Shown here: positions 47,568-58,099 of the stretch, piece by piece
Position numbering within the stretch: position 1 is the stretch's first letter
Layout: each line of letters starts with the position of its first letter
Made by a program: the position numbers and the translations under genes
Notes under the pieces: generated by a model
Told to the model about the DNA's origin: nothing
Seen by the model: only the letters and a program-made list of their open reading frames with translations
Databases searched by the model: none
Assembly: GCA_029582155.1 (NCBI GenBank)
Contig: CM055906.1
Coordinates: forward strand, 10,783,101 to 10,847,100
Direction: 5' to 3'
DNA length: 64,000 bases
Source of the DNA: Panopea generosa
Taxonomy: Eukaryota > Mollusca > Bivalvia > Adapedonta > Hiatellidae

Positions 47568-50366
47568 TCATGCCTCATACAACACAGTTACTTGAATTTT
47601 TTCATCTTTGATATCAAGTTTGATATTCTCTGGTTTAATATTTTTCTCATTTTCAATGAAATTGCCCATATCAATGTGCATGTTACCAGCCTTGAAACCT
47701 CTTTGGATTACCATGGAAGAGGTTAATATGCTTTCTTCGTCATGTTGCACATTAATATTTCTGGTTAATTTTCCTAACTGTTGCTCAACCGAGAAATCCA
47801 CTACAACCATGTGTTTACTATCATTCTTATTCTCGATGTTCTTGCTTATTTCGATTTGCTTGAACTTTTCATCATCATCATTTTTTTTTGGTTTGACCTT
47901 GGAATCATTGAACAGTCCAGCGTTCTCAACAATTTCTGAAGCAAGAGGTAGAGATAACTTTGCGCTCATACAACCTTGGACTGGTTTCTTTGTTTTGACT
48001 GGTGCCGGTACTGGCAGAGGAGTTGATCTCTTTCTACATGTTCTTCCAGTTTGAATATCGGAAGTATTTCCCTGACTTACTTCAATGTCCACAATTTCTA
48101 TACCGGGATCTTCGTTCCAATCACTGTCGCTGTCGTGAGTATGATCATTAGTGTTCGTGCTTGAAGTTGTCGTTGTCTCACACCTTTCAGCATGTTTTGA
48201 TTTAACATGTTTGTCCAAGTAACTGACTGTTTTGAAAGTATTACTGCAGTAACGACAACTGTACCTGTTCTTGGCGCAATGTAAAACGTGATCTTCAAAC
48301 TTTTCTGCTCTAGAGATTCTTTCTTTACATATTGGACAAATTGCCAGTCTCTTATCCTTATCAAAAGGTTTCGGTATCTTTGACCTGAAAGAAGAACAAA
48401 CATAGTCATGAAACCATGCAGGTTTCCTTATAGCTCTACCCGACTTACTACATTCTACATATTCATCTGGAACTACATCGTCAGTGCTTGCCTCTGGAGT
48501 TGCTACATCTCGACCAGCTGTATCTGAGGGAAAATATAAAAGGTCTTCTGTTTCTCCTGCTAGAGTTTGTGGTTTAGCCTTTCGTAACCTGTCTACATGA
48601 ATAACCTGTTCAGATTCAGATCTACCACAATTTACTTTATACAATACTTCAGGAAGTTTATCAGTAATCTGGAAAGGACCTCTCCAGAATGATGTAAATT
48701 TTGACGAACAACCGACTTTCTTTACTGGAAAATAAACATAAACCGAGTCATTTGGTTCAAGTTTTTCAAAGGATAATTTCTTGTCATGATATTTCTTTTG
48801 CCTGCTCATCGAGCAACCTGTATATTGTCTTACGAAAGTATGAACGTCCTCTAGTCTTTCTCGTAACTCCCATAGCCACTGATTGGTTGGTAGTGGTTTT
48901 ATATTTGGGGGCATTTCGTATAGAATGTCTAAAGGCATGGACGTTTCACGTCCTAACATTAGCATGTTTGGTGTCATACCAGTTGTCTCATGGTCTGTTG
49001 CTCTATAAGCCATTGTTACATATGGTAAATGTCCATCCCAATCAGTCTGATTCTGTTCAACATATGCACTCAACATTACACACAACGTACGGTTAAACCT
49101 TTCTACCATGCTATCAGATTGTGGGTGATACGGAGTGGTTCTTGTTTTTTCAATTTGCAAAAGTTGACACATTTCTAAAAACAATTTGCTTTCGAACTGT
49201 CTGCCCTGATCGGAATGTATTTTATTTGGAACCCCAAACCGGGAGATTACTTGATCAACCATAATGTTCGCCACTGTTCTGGCTTCCATGTTGGACATAG
49301 GAAAACATTCCGTCCATTTCGTAAAGTAATCAGAAATAACTAAAATATATTTGTTCCCATTTTTTGTAAGTGGTAGTTCACCAAGTATATCCACTGCAAT
49401 TCTTTCCATGGGATAGCCACATCGTACAACTTGCATTGGTGCCTGTTTGGTCATTAGTGGGTGTTTACGTTTAATGCAGATTTCACATCCTGATACATAT
49501 GCTCGGACATCATTCTGAAGATTTGGCCAATAATACCTTTGCCTTATTTTACTAAGTGTCTTCTTTATGCCGAGATGTCCAGAAGCTCTGATATCATGTG
49601 AATATTTGAGTATGAGTCTTCTATGGGAAAGAGGAACCACAGCTTGCCAATTTATAATATCTGTTCCAAATAAATCCCATCTACGCATTAGCACACCGTC
49701 ACGGATAGCTAGCCGTTTCCACTGATTAAACAAGGACTTTACAAAGTAACTTTGATTCAATATGTCTTTATGTGTTGGCCTTGTCCCATCTTTCACCCAT
49801 GCTTTTATAGTACTTATATCTTTGTCATTGTTTTGGACCGCGCATATGTCTTCTATATCGGTTTCAATTTCTTCTTCTAAACAAAACTTATTCATGGATA
49901 GTACTGTATGGGAAGCTTCGGTATTTTGTTTAGGGCAATTTTGCCCACATTGCTTACATGGTATTCTACTTAACCCATCAGCATTGCTATGTAGTCTACC
50001 TGGACGGTGTTCAATTTTCATAGTATAGGAGGATAAAATTTCCAACCACCTAGCCACTTGGCCTTCCGGATTTTTAAATTTCATTAACCACCTCAAAGAC
50101 CCATGGTCTGTCCTTATTGTGAATGTTTTACCATACAAATAATGTTTGAAATGTTTCACAAAATTCACAAGTGCCAGAAGTTCTTTCCTGGTCACGCAAT
50201 AACGTCGTTCAGTTTTCGTTAATGACCTACTAGCGTAAGCTATAACCGCTTCGTTTCCATCGATATTTTGTGACAATACGGCACCTATTGCAACGTCACT
50301 GGCGTCCGTGTCGAGAATAAATGGTTTTGTGAAATCTGGATGAACGAGAATAGGTGCTTCGACCAA
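47568..50366 (-). CDS. RNase H-integrase with C-terminal C2H2 zinc-finger extension
   Basis: 932 residues. RNase H spans about 13-135 (FILDTDASD, RKELLAL, RTDH, NADGLSR). The integrase has an HHCC zinc domain (H257, H264, C294, C297) and a catalytic D326, D386, E422 with the usual 35-residue D-E gap. A GPF chromodomain-like module follows (SFWRGPFQITD, about 559-569). The normal pol end would fall near residue 600. Instead about 330 more residues follow, holding two C2H2 fingers (CPIC...HVLHC at 677-697 and CRYC...HVKSKH at 704-725), then a Ser/Thr/Asp-rich, basic and charged tail. The upstream RT is in another frame owing to the A-run break. Confidence 0.95.
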   Translation of the reverse strand: MVEAPILVHPDFTKPFILDTDASDVAIGAVLSQNIDGNEAVIAYASRSLTKTERRYCVTRKELLALVNFVKHFKHYLYGKTFTIRTDHGSLRWLMKFKNPEGQVARWLEILSSYTMKIEHRPGRLHSNADGLSRIPCKQCGQNCPKQNTEASHTVLSMNKFCLEEEIETDIEDICAVQNNDKDISTIKAWVKDGTRPTHKDILNQSYFVKSLFNQWKRLAIRDGVLMRRWDLFGTDIINWQAVVPLSHRRLILKYSHDIRASGHLGIKKTLSKIRQRYYWPNLQNDVRAYVSGCEICIKRKHPLMTKQAPMQVVRCGYPMERIAVDILGELPLTKNGNKYILVISDYFTKWTECFPMSNMEARTVANIMVDQVISRFGVPNKIHSDQGRQFESKLFLEMCQLLQIEKTRTTPYHPQSDSMVERFNRTLCVMLSAYVEQNQTDWDGHLPYVTMAYRATDHETTGMTPNMLMLGRETSMPLDILYEMPPNIKPLPTNQWLWELRERLEDVHTFVRQYTGCSMSRQKKYHDKKLSFEKLEPNDSVYVYFPVKKVGCSSKFTSFWRGPFQITDKLPEVLYKVNCGRSESEQVIHVDRLRKAKPQTLAGETEDLLYFPSDTAGRDVATPEASTDDVVPDEYVECSKSGRAIRKPAWFHDYVCSSFRSKIPKPFDKDKRLAICPICKERISRAEKFEDHVLHCAKNRYSCRYCSNTFKTVSYLDKHVKSKHAERCETTTTSSTNTNDHTHDSDSDWNEDPGIEIVDIEVSQGNTSDIQTGRTCRKRSTPLPVPAPVKTKKPVQGCMSAKLSLPLASEIVENAGLFNDSKVKPKKNDDDEKFKQIEISKNIENKNDSKHMVVVDFSVEQQLGKLTRNINVQHDEESILTSSMVIQRGFKAGNMHIDMGNFIENEKNIKPENIKLDIKDEKIQVTVLYEA

Positions 50367-50412
50367 TTTTTGTTTGAGGCATTCAAAAGCATTCTCACAT
50401 GTTTCTGACCAT

Positions 50413-51186
50413 TTAAATATCTGACCTTTTTTTTGTCAAACAGTGTAGTGGTTTGGCAATATCTGCAAATCCAAGAATAAAACGTCTGTAATAACTACAA
50501 AGTCCTAAGAAAGATCTGATCTCATGAACATTACTTGGGCGTGGCCAATCACGCACGCATTGTGTTTTCTTTGGATCTGTCTTAATTCCTGAAGCTGAAA
50601 TGATATGGCCTAGAAACTCTACTTCTTTACCAAATAACTGACACTTCCTAGGTTTCAGCTTTAACCCAGCCTCTTGAAACCTGCTAAAAACGGTGTCCAA
50701 ATTGCTCAACATTTCTTCAAATGTCTTTCCAGTGACTATTACATCATCTAAATAGATCAGACATATTTGCCAATTAAGCCCAGCCAATACAGTCTCCATT
50801 AATCGTTCAAACGTAGCTGGTGCGCTGCATAACCCAAAAGCCATAACGTTGAACTCAAATAAGCCTCTTCTAGTCGCAAACGCAGTTTTTTCTTTATCAT
50901 TTTCATCAACTTCTATTTGCCAGTATCCAGAATTCAAATCTAGGCATGAAAACCACTGTGAACCAGAAAGTTGATCTAAGGACTCGTCTATTCTCGGAAG
51001 AGGATATGCATCTTTTATTGTGACTTCATTTAGTTTTCTATAGTCGACACAGAATCGCTTTGTTCCATCTTTTTTTTTAACCATAACTATACCGCTTGCC
51101 CACGGACTTGAAGATGGTTGTATAACATTTTTCTTCAACATTTCATCAATGTGTGAATCAACTTCTTGATACATATGTACTGGCAT
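50413..51186 (-). CDS. Reverse transcriptase segment of the Gypsy element
   Basis: 257 residues from the first in-frame Met. It covers the RT palm and fingers: KKDGTKRFCVDYRKLN, AYPLPRID, LDLNSGYWQI, AFGLCSAPATF, and the catalytic YLDD at 145-148, followed by FLGH and LGLCSYYRRF of the connection. It is fused in other Gypsy elements to the protease before it and RNase H after it. Here a frame change near 51217 cuts it from the first, and another in a run of eight As near 50432 cuts it from the second. All active-site residues are present. Confidence 0.95.
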   Translation of the reverse strand: MPVHMYQEVDSHIDEMLKKNVIQPSSSPWASGIVMVKKKDGTKRFCVDYRKLNEVTIKDAYPLPRIDESLDQLSGSQWFSCLDLNSGYWQIEVDENDKEKTAFATRRGLFEFNVMAFGLCSAPATFERLMETVLAGLNWQICLIYLDDVIVTGKTFEEMLSNLDTVFSRFQEAGLKLKPRKCQLFGKEVEFLGHIISASGIKTDPKKTQCVRDWPRPSNVHEIRSFLGLCSYYRRFILGFADIAKPLHCLTKKRSDI

Positions 51187-53354
51187 CCTCCGTAATGATT
51201 GTTTAATTGGGCGGCATCTCCTGTGGGAATTCTGTGGTTGATAATACCAGTTCTACCTAAATCAGCATCGGATTCCGAGAATGTAGACTGATATTTTATC
51301 AATAGGTCAGCTACATGCCTGTACTGATTGTTTGTCATGCCTTCAGTAGTACGCTGGAACAAATCCGTAAGGTGTTCCGGAACTTTGTCTGAACACGGGA
51401 GGTCCCTTCTTCTCAAACTGATCTCATCTACTCGAGTTATTAAGCTTAGCTTCGCAACATGAGTTCCAGGATAATATACTCGTGGTTCATCACTTACATT
51501 CATAATTCTTAATGGCACTTTTTCATTAGTGTGGACTAAAGTTCTGGCAATATATCCTTTGTCTTTCTGACTTTCTTTTCCAATAGGTTCTATAATGCTC
51601 AACATGTTTCGCCTCAAGTTTGGGTCCGAAACGCGTCCTTCAATTATCATTTCTGACCTTGGCGGCACTTCAACTTGTTCAGAGATGATAATTCGGTAAC
51701 ATCCTATTTGTCCACCAAGTTTTAGTTGACATGTTATCCCTTTTATTGTTAAACTGTTTTTTGATAAATCAAGTTTACAATCCTGAGCTTTTAAAAAATC
51801 TAAACCAAGTAGGGCATCCAACTCGATATCAGCGACTACAATTTCACTTATACACTGAACACCACATATCTCTATGCTTACTGTAGTTTTGCCCTTGATA
51901 TTGACTTGATCTCCTGACGCCGAAAATATTTGTGTTTTGAAAGGTTTCAGCTCATTTGAACAAGATCTAATAATATCCCAAACTCTTGTAGAAATTATCG
52001 TGAGAGTTGCTCCTGTATCGATTAAACATTCTGTCAATATATTATTAATTTTGGTGTCAACATAAAGACCTGAACCAGCAGCTGCAACATGTTGTTTATC
52101 ATTAGATGAACTAGGATTGGATTTGGTGTTCGCGTTCGGAAGCTTAGGACAATTAGGTTTAATATGATCTTCGGATCCGCAATTAAAACATTTCCTTTTT
52201 CTCCTGACTTCAACCCCAGAGTTCTGTCGGCCATGCTGAAATATTCTACTTTGGTTGGTTTTTGCCTCCTGTGGTTTCGAAACCGTCCTCTCATGAGACC
52301 ATGATTGGAATGCCTTGCTGAGATCTGAAACTATGTTCTTGAGACCTTTTAATTCTTCTCTTAATTCTGTCTCTTTATCTGAAGTTGATCTCAAATATCC
52401 TTGTCCTTCCATATGCTTCCTTTCAGCACGATTATACGCCTCAAGTTCGACTGCATGCCGAACAGCATCGTTTAAATTTAACGGCCTAGCTTGTTTGATA
52501 CGAAGTCTCATGTCTGAGCTTATAAGAGAGTCCATAAACTGCTCTTTTGCTAGAGTTTCCCGAACATCAGTTGGTGCTGTTGGATAGGCTAAATTAGTTA
52601 GCCGTCTGACATCCTGACCAAGTTCAGACAGAGTTTCTGACGCCTTTTGCTTCCTCTCACGCAACTGAACACGGTATAATTCAGTTTGATTAGGTGGGGC
52701 AAATCTTTCTTCTAAAGACCGTACCAGCTCGTTATAATCATTAGCATCTGAACTTAAATTTCCGAAAACACCCTGAGCTTGTCCTCTAAGTGATACAGCC
52801 AAATAAAGTCCTTTCTGTTCTTCTGTCCAACTATTTATTTTTGAACAAGCATCAAAATGAGCTTTATAGTCCAGCCAACTGCCCGAACCATCAAACGTTG
52901 CTGGTTTGACTTTTGCTCCATAACCATTCCCTGAGCTAGGTTTCGAACTACCAGGTTCTGCACATACTTCGTGTTTTGGTGTTGAACATGTCTGTTTCGA
53001 GTCAGACTTCTTTCGTTTAGTAACAAAACGGTCAGGTTCCTTGACGAGTGTTGTCTCAAACTCATCATATTCCTTTTTAATGGGACTGCACCAAGGCGGA
53101 GTCCTGAAGCCAACACCAATCTCTGTCTTCAGACATTTCTTTAAACCTTGTCCATCCTCCATCTTTGATACCTTTTTCAATGCTGAACTGCTCCGTCCTT
53201 CTTTTGTAGACATGCCCAATTCCATGTTTTCTATCTGTCGTTCAAGAAATGATATTTCAGTCTGAACCTTACTCATTTCGTTTTGCCGTCTCAACTCCTG
53301 CAAACGTTCATCTAAACTTTGCATTCTACTATTAAATTCCTGACTATCATCCAT
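51135..53354 (-). CDS. Gag-protease of the Gypsy element
   Basis: 739 residues. Residues 12-47 are a probable coiled coil. Residues 148-310 form a retrotransposon capsid-type Gag domain (ATFDGSGSWLDYKAHFDA, then LxxRF and a YNRAE end). A CCHC zinc knuckle C389-x2-C392-x4-H397-x4-C402 would bind the RNA. The aspartic protease has its DTGA active site at 446-449 and a LLGLDFL motif at 515-521. The start codon lies 48 nt after the primer-binding site. The last ~25 residues after the GDAAQ segment are out of frame with the RT that follows, which places a one-base frame change near 51217. Confidence 0.95.
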   Translation of the reverse strand: MDDSQEFNSRMQSLDERLQELRRQNEMSKVQTEISFLERQIENMELGMSTKEGRSSSALKKVSKMEDGQGLKKCLKTEIGVGFRTPPWCSPIKKEYDEFETTLVKEPDRFVTKRKKSDSKQTCSTPKHEVCAEPGSSKPSSGNGYGAKVKPATFDGSGSWLDYKAHFDACSKINSWTEEQKGLYLAVSLRGQAQGVFGNLSSDANDYNELVRSLEERFAPPNQTELYRVQLRERKQKASETLSELGQDVRRLTNLAYPTAPTDVRETLAKEQFMDSLISSDMRLRIKQARPLNLNDAVRHAVELEAYNRAERKHMEGQGYLRSTSDKETELREELKGLKNIVSDLSKAFQSWSHERTVSKPQEAKTNQSRIFQHGRQNSGVEVRRKRKCFNCGSEDHIKPNCPKLPNANTKSNPSSSNDKQHVAAAGSGLYVDTKINNILTECLIDTGATLTIISTRVWDIIRSCSNELKPFKTQIFSASGDQVNIKGKTTVSIEICGVQCISEIVVADIELDALLGLDFLKAQDCKLDLSKNSLTIKGITCQLKLGGQIGCYRIIISEQVEVPPRSEMIIEGRVSDPNLRRNMLSIIEPIGKESQKDKGYIARTLVHTNEKVPLRIMNVSDEPRVYYPGTHVAKLSLITRVDEISLRRRDLPCSDKVPEHLTDLFQRTTEGMTNNQYRHVADLLIKYQSTFSESDADLGRTGIINHRIPTGDAAQLNNHYGGCQYICIKKLIHTLMKC

Positions 53355-53401
53355 ATTGAATTAAGTATGGGTAAAGTAATAACTGTAGATTATTAAAAAA
53401 T

Positions 53402-53419
53402 ATCCCACCGCTGCCACCA
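53402..53419 (-). other. Primer-binding site, tRNA-Leu type
   Basis: On the minus strand, TGGTGGCAGCGGTGGGAT begins five bases after the 5' LTR. It is complementary to ATCCCACCGCTGCCACCA, which I recall as the 3' end of metazoan tRNA-Leu (AAG/UAG), including the added CCA. Matching all 18 bases points to tRNA-Leu priming. Confidence 0.85.
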
Positions 53420-53424
53420 ATTTT

Positions 53425-54613
53425 TGTAACGTGCACCGAGCGGATTATGCACACAACTACTAATAAATATGATATATAAGAATTTTCCTTGGACTACTTG
53501 CCGTTTGATTAAAGATAAATAGTGAAATAATTTTCCTCAAGCTACTTTGCTTTATGATTAGATGACAAATGATTGAACAAATGATTCGTGTTTAAAAAAG
53601 AATAATCACGAACAATTAACTTTACATATAAAACCAAATTATAAAGGTTTCGAACTAACGTTTCAAACCAACGTTTCGCACAACACTATGCCCAGAACTC
53701 TGTTTTAAATAAATAAAACTAGTTCTGCAGCACTCCAAACAAATGCCCAAGACTCTGTTTTAAATAAATAAAACTAGTCCTGCAGCACTCCAAACAAATG
53801 CCCAGGACTCTGTTTTAAATAAATAAAACTAGTCCTGCAGCACACCAAACTCGAAACTCCGAGCTGCACCAAAGTATCAGACTTACGTCTCAAACACTTG
53901 CTCAGGACTTTGTTTTAACTAAATAAAACTAGTTCTGCAGCAACGTTCCAAGCCTGTCCCAACACCTGTCTGAGGCAACAATGGTACCCAACAGACTACG
54001 ACCCGGAGCACTGTTCACAAGTTTCAGAGGGTTCTGTGACTCTGAGTTGAAAACTGCACTTCTGGGAATCCCTCGTTCACTTGTTACCTCGGTCCAAAGT
54101 CCCAGCCTGTATTACCAAATAATAATATGCAAAGTCTTCTTGCAGCTCCTTCTCCGTCGAGTTGTAACATCAGACTGACAAGAATACAGGCGGTCAGCTT
54201 GTTATATAGCAGAAATCACATGACCTAGTCACATGGCTTCAATCGGGCATCCTTAGTGTTGTACGACCACATAATGAAATTCGAGATAATGCGATTCAAT
54301 TGAATTACCATCCTTATCAAATTCAATAAGCGTCTACCTGACAGTTTATTTACTACGTTTTCTGTATGTTTATTAATTTAACTTAATAAACAATAAGTAA
54401 TACTTAGAATAGTCATATATAAAAGGTAAATATAAAGTTATCAATCTATAACAACTTACATTTTACAAACTTGAAATGGCACAACAAACAATATCAACAA
54501 ACCGTCTGTCGCCTGCCTTTATCTGAATTTCCAAACTGAGGAGTTATTCAAAGAACCAAATGTAAAGAAAATACCAATGGTATAATATATGCAAGAACGG
54601 ACTTTTCGCCACA
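53425..54613 (-). repeat. 5' LTR of the Gypsy element
   Basis: 1189 bp, nearly identical to 46067-47255. Differences seen include C/T in TTCTGyGACTC, G/T in GCTCCkTCTCC, G/A in CCTTTrTCTG and three near the end. The ~56-bp internal tandem units recur at 53686-53945. Confidence 0.95.
54160..54210 (-). promoter_or_regulatory. Putative LTR promoter (TATA box)
   Basis: On the minus strand, CTATATAAC lies at 54201-54209. TCAGTC, initiator-like, follows about 30 nt downstream (54173-54178). The position inside the 5' LTR leaves about 750 nt of transcribed LTR. Inferred from spacing only. Confidence 0.4.
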
Positions 54614-54969
54614 CTACTAACTCAGTAAAACTACTAGACCAGGGCTGTACAAATACCATAGCCCAACGTCCCGGACAAGTGGAAAATGGCTATGGACAAG
54701 TGACCCTTTAAAAATTTTTAGTTCCAGGCAAGTGACTTTTTCAAAAATTGAGTCCCGGACAAATGCCATTTTCAGAAATCAAGTACGCTTAATTGATGCG
54801 CCGTACATGTGAATCGATTACCCGTGACCAGTTTGCAAATAACAAAGGCTGATTATCTTTGATTATCTGCAGGGGGTATGCCATGGCATGCAAGATTAAG
54901 CTCCTGTATTCACAACATACAGTGTTAACACGACTGTGTTACTTATTCAGTTAACCAATCAGACGCTTC

Positions 54970-55115
54970 GTTAACCCTTTGCTTCATAAAGACGCATTCT
55001 GACGACCCTACCCCCCGCTTCATAAATATGCATCTGGACACCTGGTAGGTGTCCTTCGTAAAGATGCATTTGGACCCATGGTCTCATTCTCATAAAGACG
55101 CATTTCGACACTCTA
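54970..55115. repeat. Short tandem motif around CATAAAGACGCATTxxGAC
   Basis: CTTCATAAAGACGCATTCTG, CTTCATAAATATGCATCTGG, TTCGTAAAGATGCATTTGGA and CTCATAAAGACGCATTTCG recur at about 40-bp steps. The first is preceded by TTAACCCTTTG, like the flank at 9388. Confidence 0.6.
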
Positions 55116-55850
55116 TTTTCAATCACAAAAACAACACCTTTTGATTTATTTTTCAGAGATCGTAAGTTTATATTCGTGTAGTGCAACATTTCACAAAGTA
55201 AATTTACGGAAGACATAATATGGTTACTATTTAAAGTTTTTATAAAAATAGCGTCTATTTGTACATAGTGTCATATCAGTGACCACGCGATGTCATTGAA
55301 TTGACCAGACTTATGCGGGAATAACACAAATATCACCAACTTAAATAGCAAAAGAAACACATTTCAATTTATTTTTCAAGGACCGGATGTTTATATTTGT
55401 GTAGCATTGCATTTCACACAGTTAAATTATGCATGACATCAGAGGTTAGAATTAAATTTAGCGTCCAATTGTAAATAGGGTCACATCAGTGATCATGCGA
55501 GGTCATCGAATTGTCCATGCTTATGCGGGAATAACAAAAATCTCCAAATTTTCAATAGCTAAAACAATACATTTCAATTTATCAATGATCACGCGAATTC
55601 ATTGCAGTGTCCAGACCTATGCGAGAATAACATAAAACTCCCCATTTCCAATTGCAAAAATAATATGTTTCAATTTATTTTTCAATGACAGGTGTTAATA
55701 TTCGTGTAGCATTGCAGTTTGCGTAGTAAAATTATGCATGACACCATAGGTTATATTTAAAAATAGCGTCCAATCGTAAATTACCCATGCCAGCGATCAC
55801 ACAAGGTCATGGAATTTTCCAGAAAGAAATAGGTCAACTCTATTTTCCGA
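55115..55850. repeat. Diverged tandem repeat, ~180-225-bp unit, about 4 copies
   Basis: Each unit carries ACATTTCAATTTATTTTTCA, a GTGTAGCATTGCA segment, TTATGCATGACAxCA, AGCGTCCAATxGTAAAT, and CATCAGTGATCAxGCGA followed by TTATGCGGGAATAAC. One unit (near 55580) is shortened. It behaves like a small satellite inside the 6.5-kb element. Confidence 0.75.
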
Positions 55851-56324
55851 AAATGTACATCGGCATATTTTGATTTTTTTGAAAAATCTTGTGTGCTGAC
55901 TGTTATAATTGACACGGTAATAAATCAATGTTTGTTTTGATTGTGATTACTGGGATAGAATCATGTACGCTACTGTGGCTTACCGTTATGGTTTCAGGTG
56001 GTTAGAAGTTTGGGAGGGGGTGTCATAAATTATGTCAGTTTGCAGTTTGGCAATTTACCACAGCCGTGATATATGTCCTGGGGTATATGGACTAATCAAA
56101 TGCACGCGCCAATATACGACAATACTGGTTTGTTGTAACAGCTGACACCCGTGACCGGAATTTTTATACCATGAAGGGGCAATAAAAACTATAAGGCGTC
56201 CCAGATCAGCATGATGTTTGCTGGTCATTATAATAAGGTAATTATTTTTTTAATTATCTGTTTGTCTGTAAAAGATCCTATTCTAATTACTTTATAAATA
56301 TTATATGCAATACGGATTTAGATA

Positions 56325-58082
56325 ACCGTAAATCGCCAATTATAAACAGCACCAAAGTATAATCCGCAGGTGATTTTGAAGCCGAAACTGGTCGAAAAAA
56401 GCTAGTATCCGTCTATAATCTGCAGGCATGAATCAGATGAACCAACTGTTTACTACATCCGCCATTTTGAAATCCAGACCAAAGTGAAAGATGAATTTTG
56501 ATTGGCTTATTATGGAGTAATGAAATCTAGACTGGTGTACTGCATTACTTTGTAAAAACGTAGGTAAAACGTTTTGATGTGATGTATAGTGTGTTGGAGA
56601 CAATAAAAATTGCGAGTACCAAATGGTGTTACCAAAATTATTTTTATGTTTGTGTATTTGGGTTAAATTTTAATTAATCAAATACCACCATGCACAAAAT
56701 TTTAATTGATAAATTACCAACATGCACTAAATAAAAAAAAATAGGTTTAAATCCCCTTTCTTCTTTTCTCTTATTGTAACACTTTGCAGAATTACTAGCA
56801 AGGGTGTTTGTTTGCCTACTTTCTTTGAAGTACGCCGACATAACACTTTTGATGTAATGCCGATGAGCAAGTGATTACGTCACAGTTTTCCAAAGGTCGA
56901 GAATTAAATAAAGGGGCATTTTAGTATAACAAACAAAAAAATATAAAAAGTTATAAAAGGTCAGTGTTTGTTTGTAACTGGTTGTCTTCTAAAATGTTTA
57001 TTTTGTAAAAAATAGAATTACTATAAATTACTATACAATCCGTAAATAGAGTTATATTTATAACTACACATGACTAAATTTATGTACAAAATGGACATGC
57101 TGTCCCTTTCACCAACACCATGTGTCAATGTCCGATGACGTCACTCAGACAGTGAAACAAACATTATTGCACTAAGTTGGCATCTTGGAAATTTTTGATG
57201 AAGGATATCTGACAAAGGACTTCATTGAACGTGTCAGACATGTTTATGTCATTTCAATTTAAACATTGTTGTCAGATTTCTAGGGTATTCGTAAATGTGG
57301 AGAAAATATATATAAAAAAATGGATTAAAGTTAATTATGTCAACAATGATAAACCGGTATGGAAATTTTATTTTAATTTCAAATGCTATATTTTGTTTAT
57401 GGTAGTATGCATCATTGCACTTTTTTTTATAAAAACACCAACCAGTCATAACATTTTAATTATACTACCGTCAGACCAACTATCAAAACCCTCGAACCGT
57501 CGAACACCTGCACAATTTTCTTGTCCCAAATTTTTTAATTCGTTTGGTAATATTCTTAATCAATCAACTGATTATTCATAAGTGTTAAAAAAATGAAATT
57601 CATAGTAATATCAATATTTTCATATATATTTCGTTATTACATTAAACCCCATACAATTATCCCTTAAAAATAGTGAATTGAACAGATGTTGAATTATATT
57701 TGTACCAGTCTAGTTAATGAATTGATGACTTCCGGTTTAATAGCGAAAAGTTTTGTTTTTTTCCTATTTGGAAGTTACAGAATACACAATAATACACCAA
57801 AGGGTTTGTAAACTACGTTTATTTAATATAAATAATAAAATATAAAGCATGTTAAACATGTTTAAAACTTTGTGTGCTTTTTGCACTACGTTCAGGATGA
57901 TAGGCATCAGAAATACTGTTCTCGACTGGCCTTTGTTGACGATCGCAAAGTTAGCGGGAAACTCGGATGAAACCTGAAAAATAAAATTTTTTTTTTTCTA
58001 TAACATAATATAAAACCGCACCCCTGTTTCAGACCTTAAAAAACTGGAAAAAAACTGCGGTTTATAATTGGTTATTTACGGT
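56325..58082. mobile_element. TIR element with ACCGTAAAT ends, containing a Harbinger-like inner copy
   Basis: The left end ACCGTAAATCGCCAATTATA matches the inverted right end ACCGTAAATAACCAATTATA, continuing AAxC. The span is 1.76 kb. A diverged copy of the 15.6-kb element fills the middle, so this unit was itself a target of insertion, or the two families share their core. No transposase frame. Confidence 0.55.
56667..57476. mobile_element. Diverged inner copy of the 15631-17480 element (lacks the outer TIRs)
   Basis: It shares AATACCACCATGCACAAAAT, TTTGAAGTACGCCGAC, GATGACGTCACTC and ACAGTGAAACAAACATTATT with 15730-16215, and CATAAxATTTTAATTATACT near the right end. The GGGCTTTTCCAG terminal part is not present at either side. 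The central ~700 bp of the first copy is missing. Confidence 0.7.
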
Positions 58083-58099
58083 AATTTTGAATTTATGTC

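Larger units (their letters stand above)
46067..54613 (-). mobile_element. Nearly intact Ty3/Gypsy LTR retrotransposon, 8547 bp
   Basis: Two 1189-bp LTRs (TG...CA on each strand) flank a minus-strand gag-protease-RT-RNase H-integrase order, the Ty3/Gypsy arrangement. The 4-bp target duplication CTAC lies at 46063-46066 and 54614-54617. The LTRs differ at about six positions, so insertion was recent. No env-like frame is present. The polyprotein is split by two single-nucleotide-size frame breaks, near 51217 and in an A run near 50432. The integrase is followed by an unusual C-terminal extension with C2H2 fingers. The element is inserted close to the left end of the 6.5-kb TIR element at 54640. 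Confidence 0.97.

Noticed and set aside
47608-48054. Plus-strand 148-codon open frame
   Set aside because: Shadow of the Gypsy pol tail on the other strand; hydrophobic composition arises from antisense reading.
50425-50440. Programmed frameshift between RT and RNase H
   Set aside because: Gypsy elements do not normally shift inside pol. A run of eight As fits an indel or sequencing error better.
57225-57581. Plus-strand 118-codon open frame
   Set aside because: It lies in the inner copy of the Harbinger-like element. The better-preserved copy at 15.6 kb has no matching frame.
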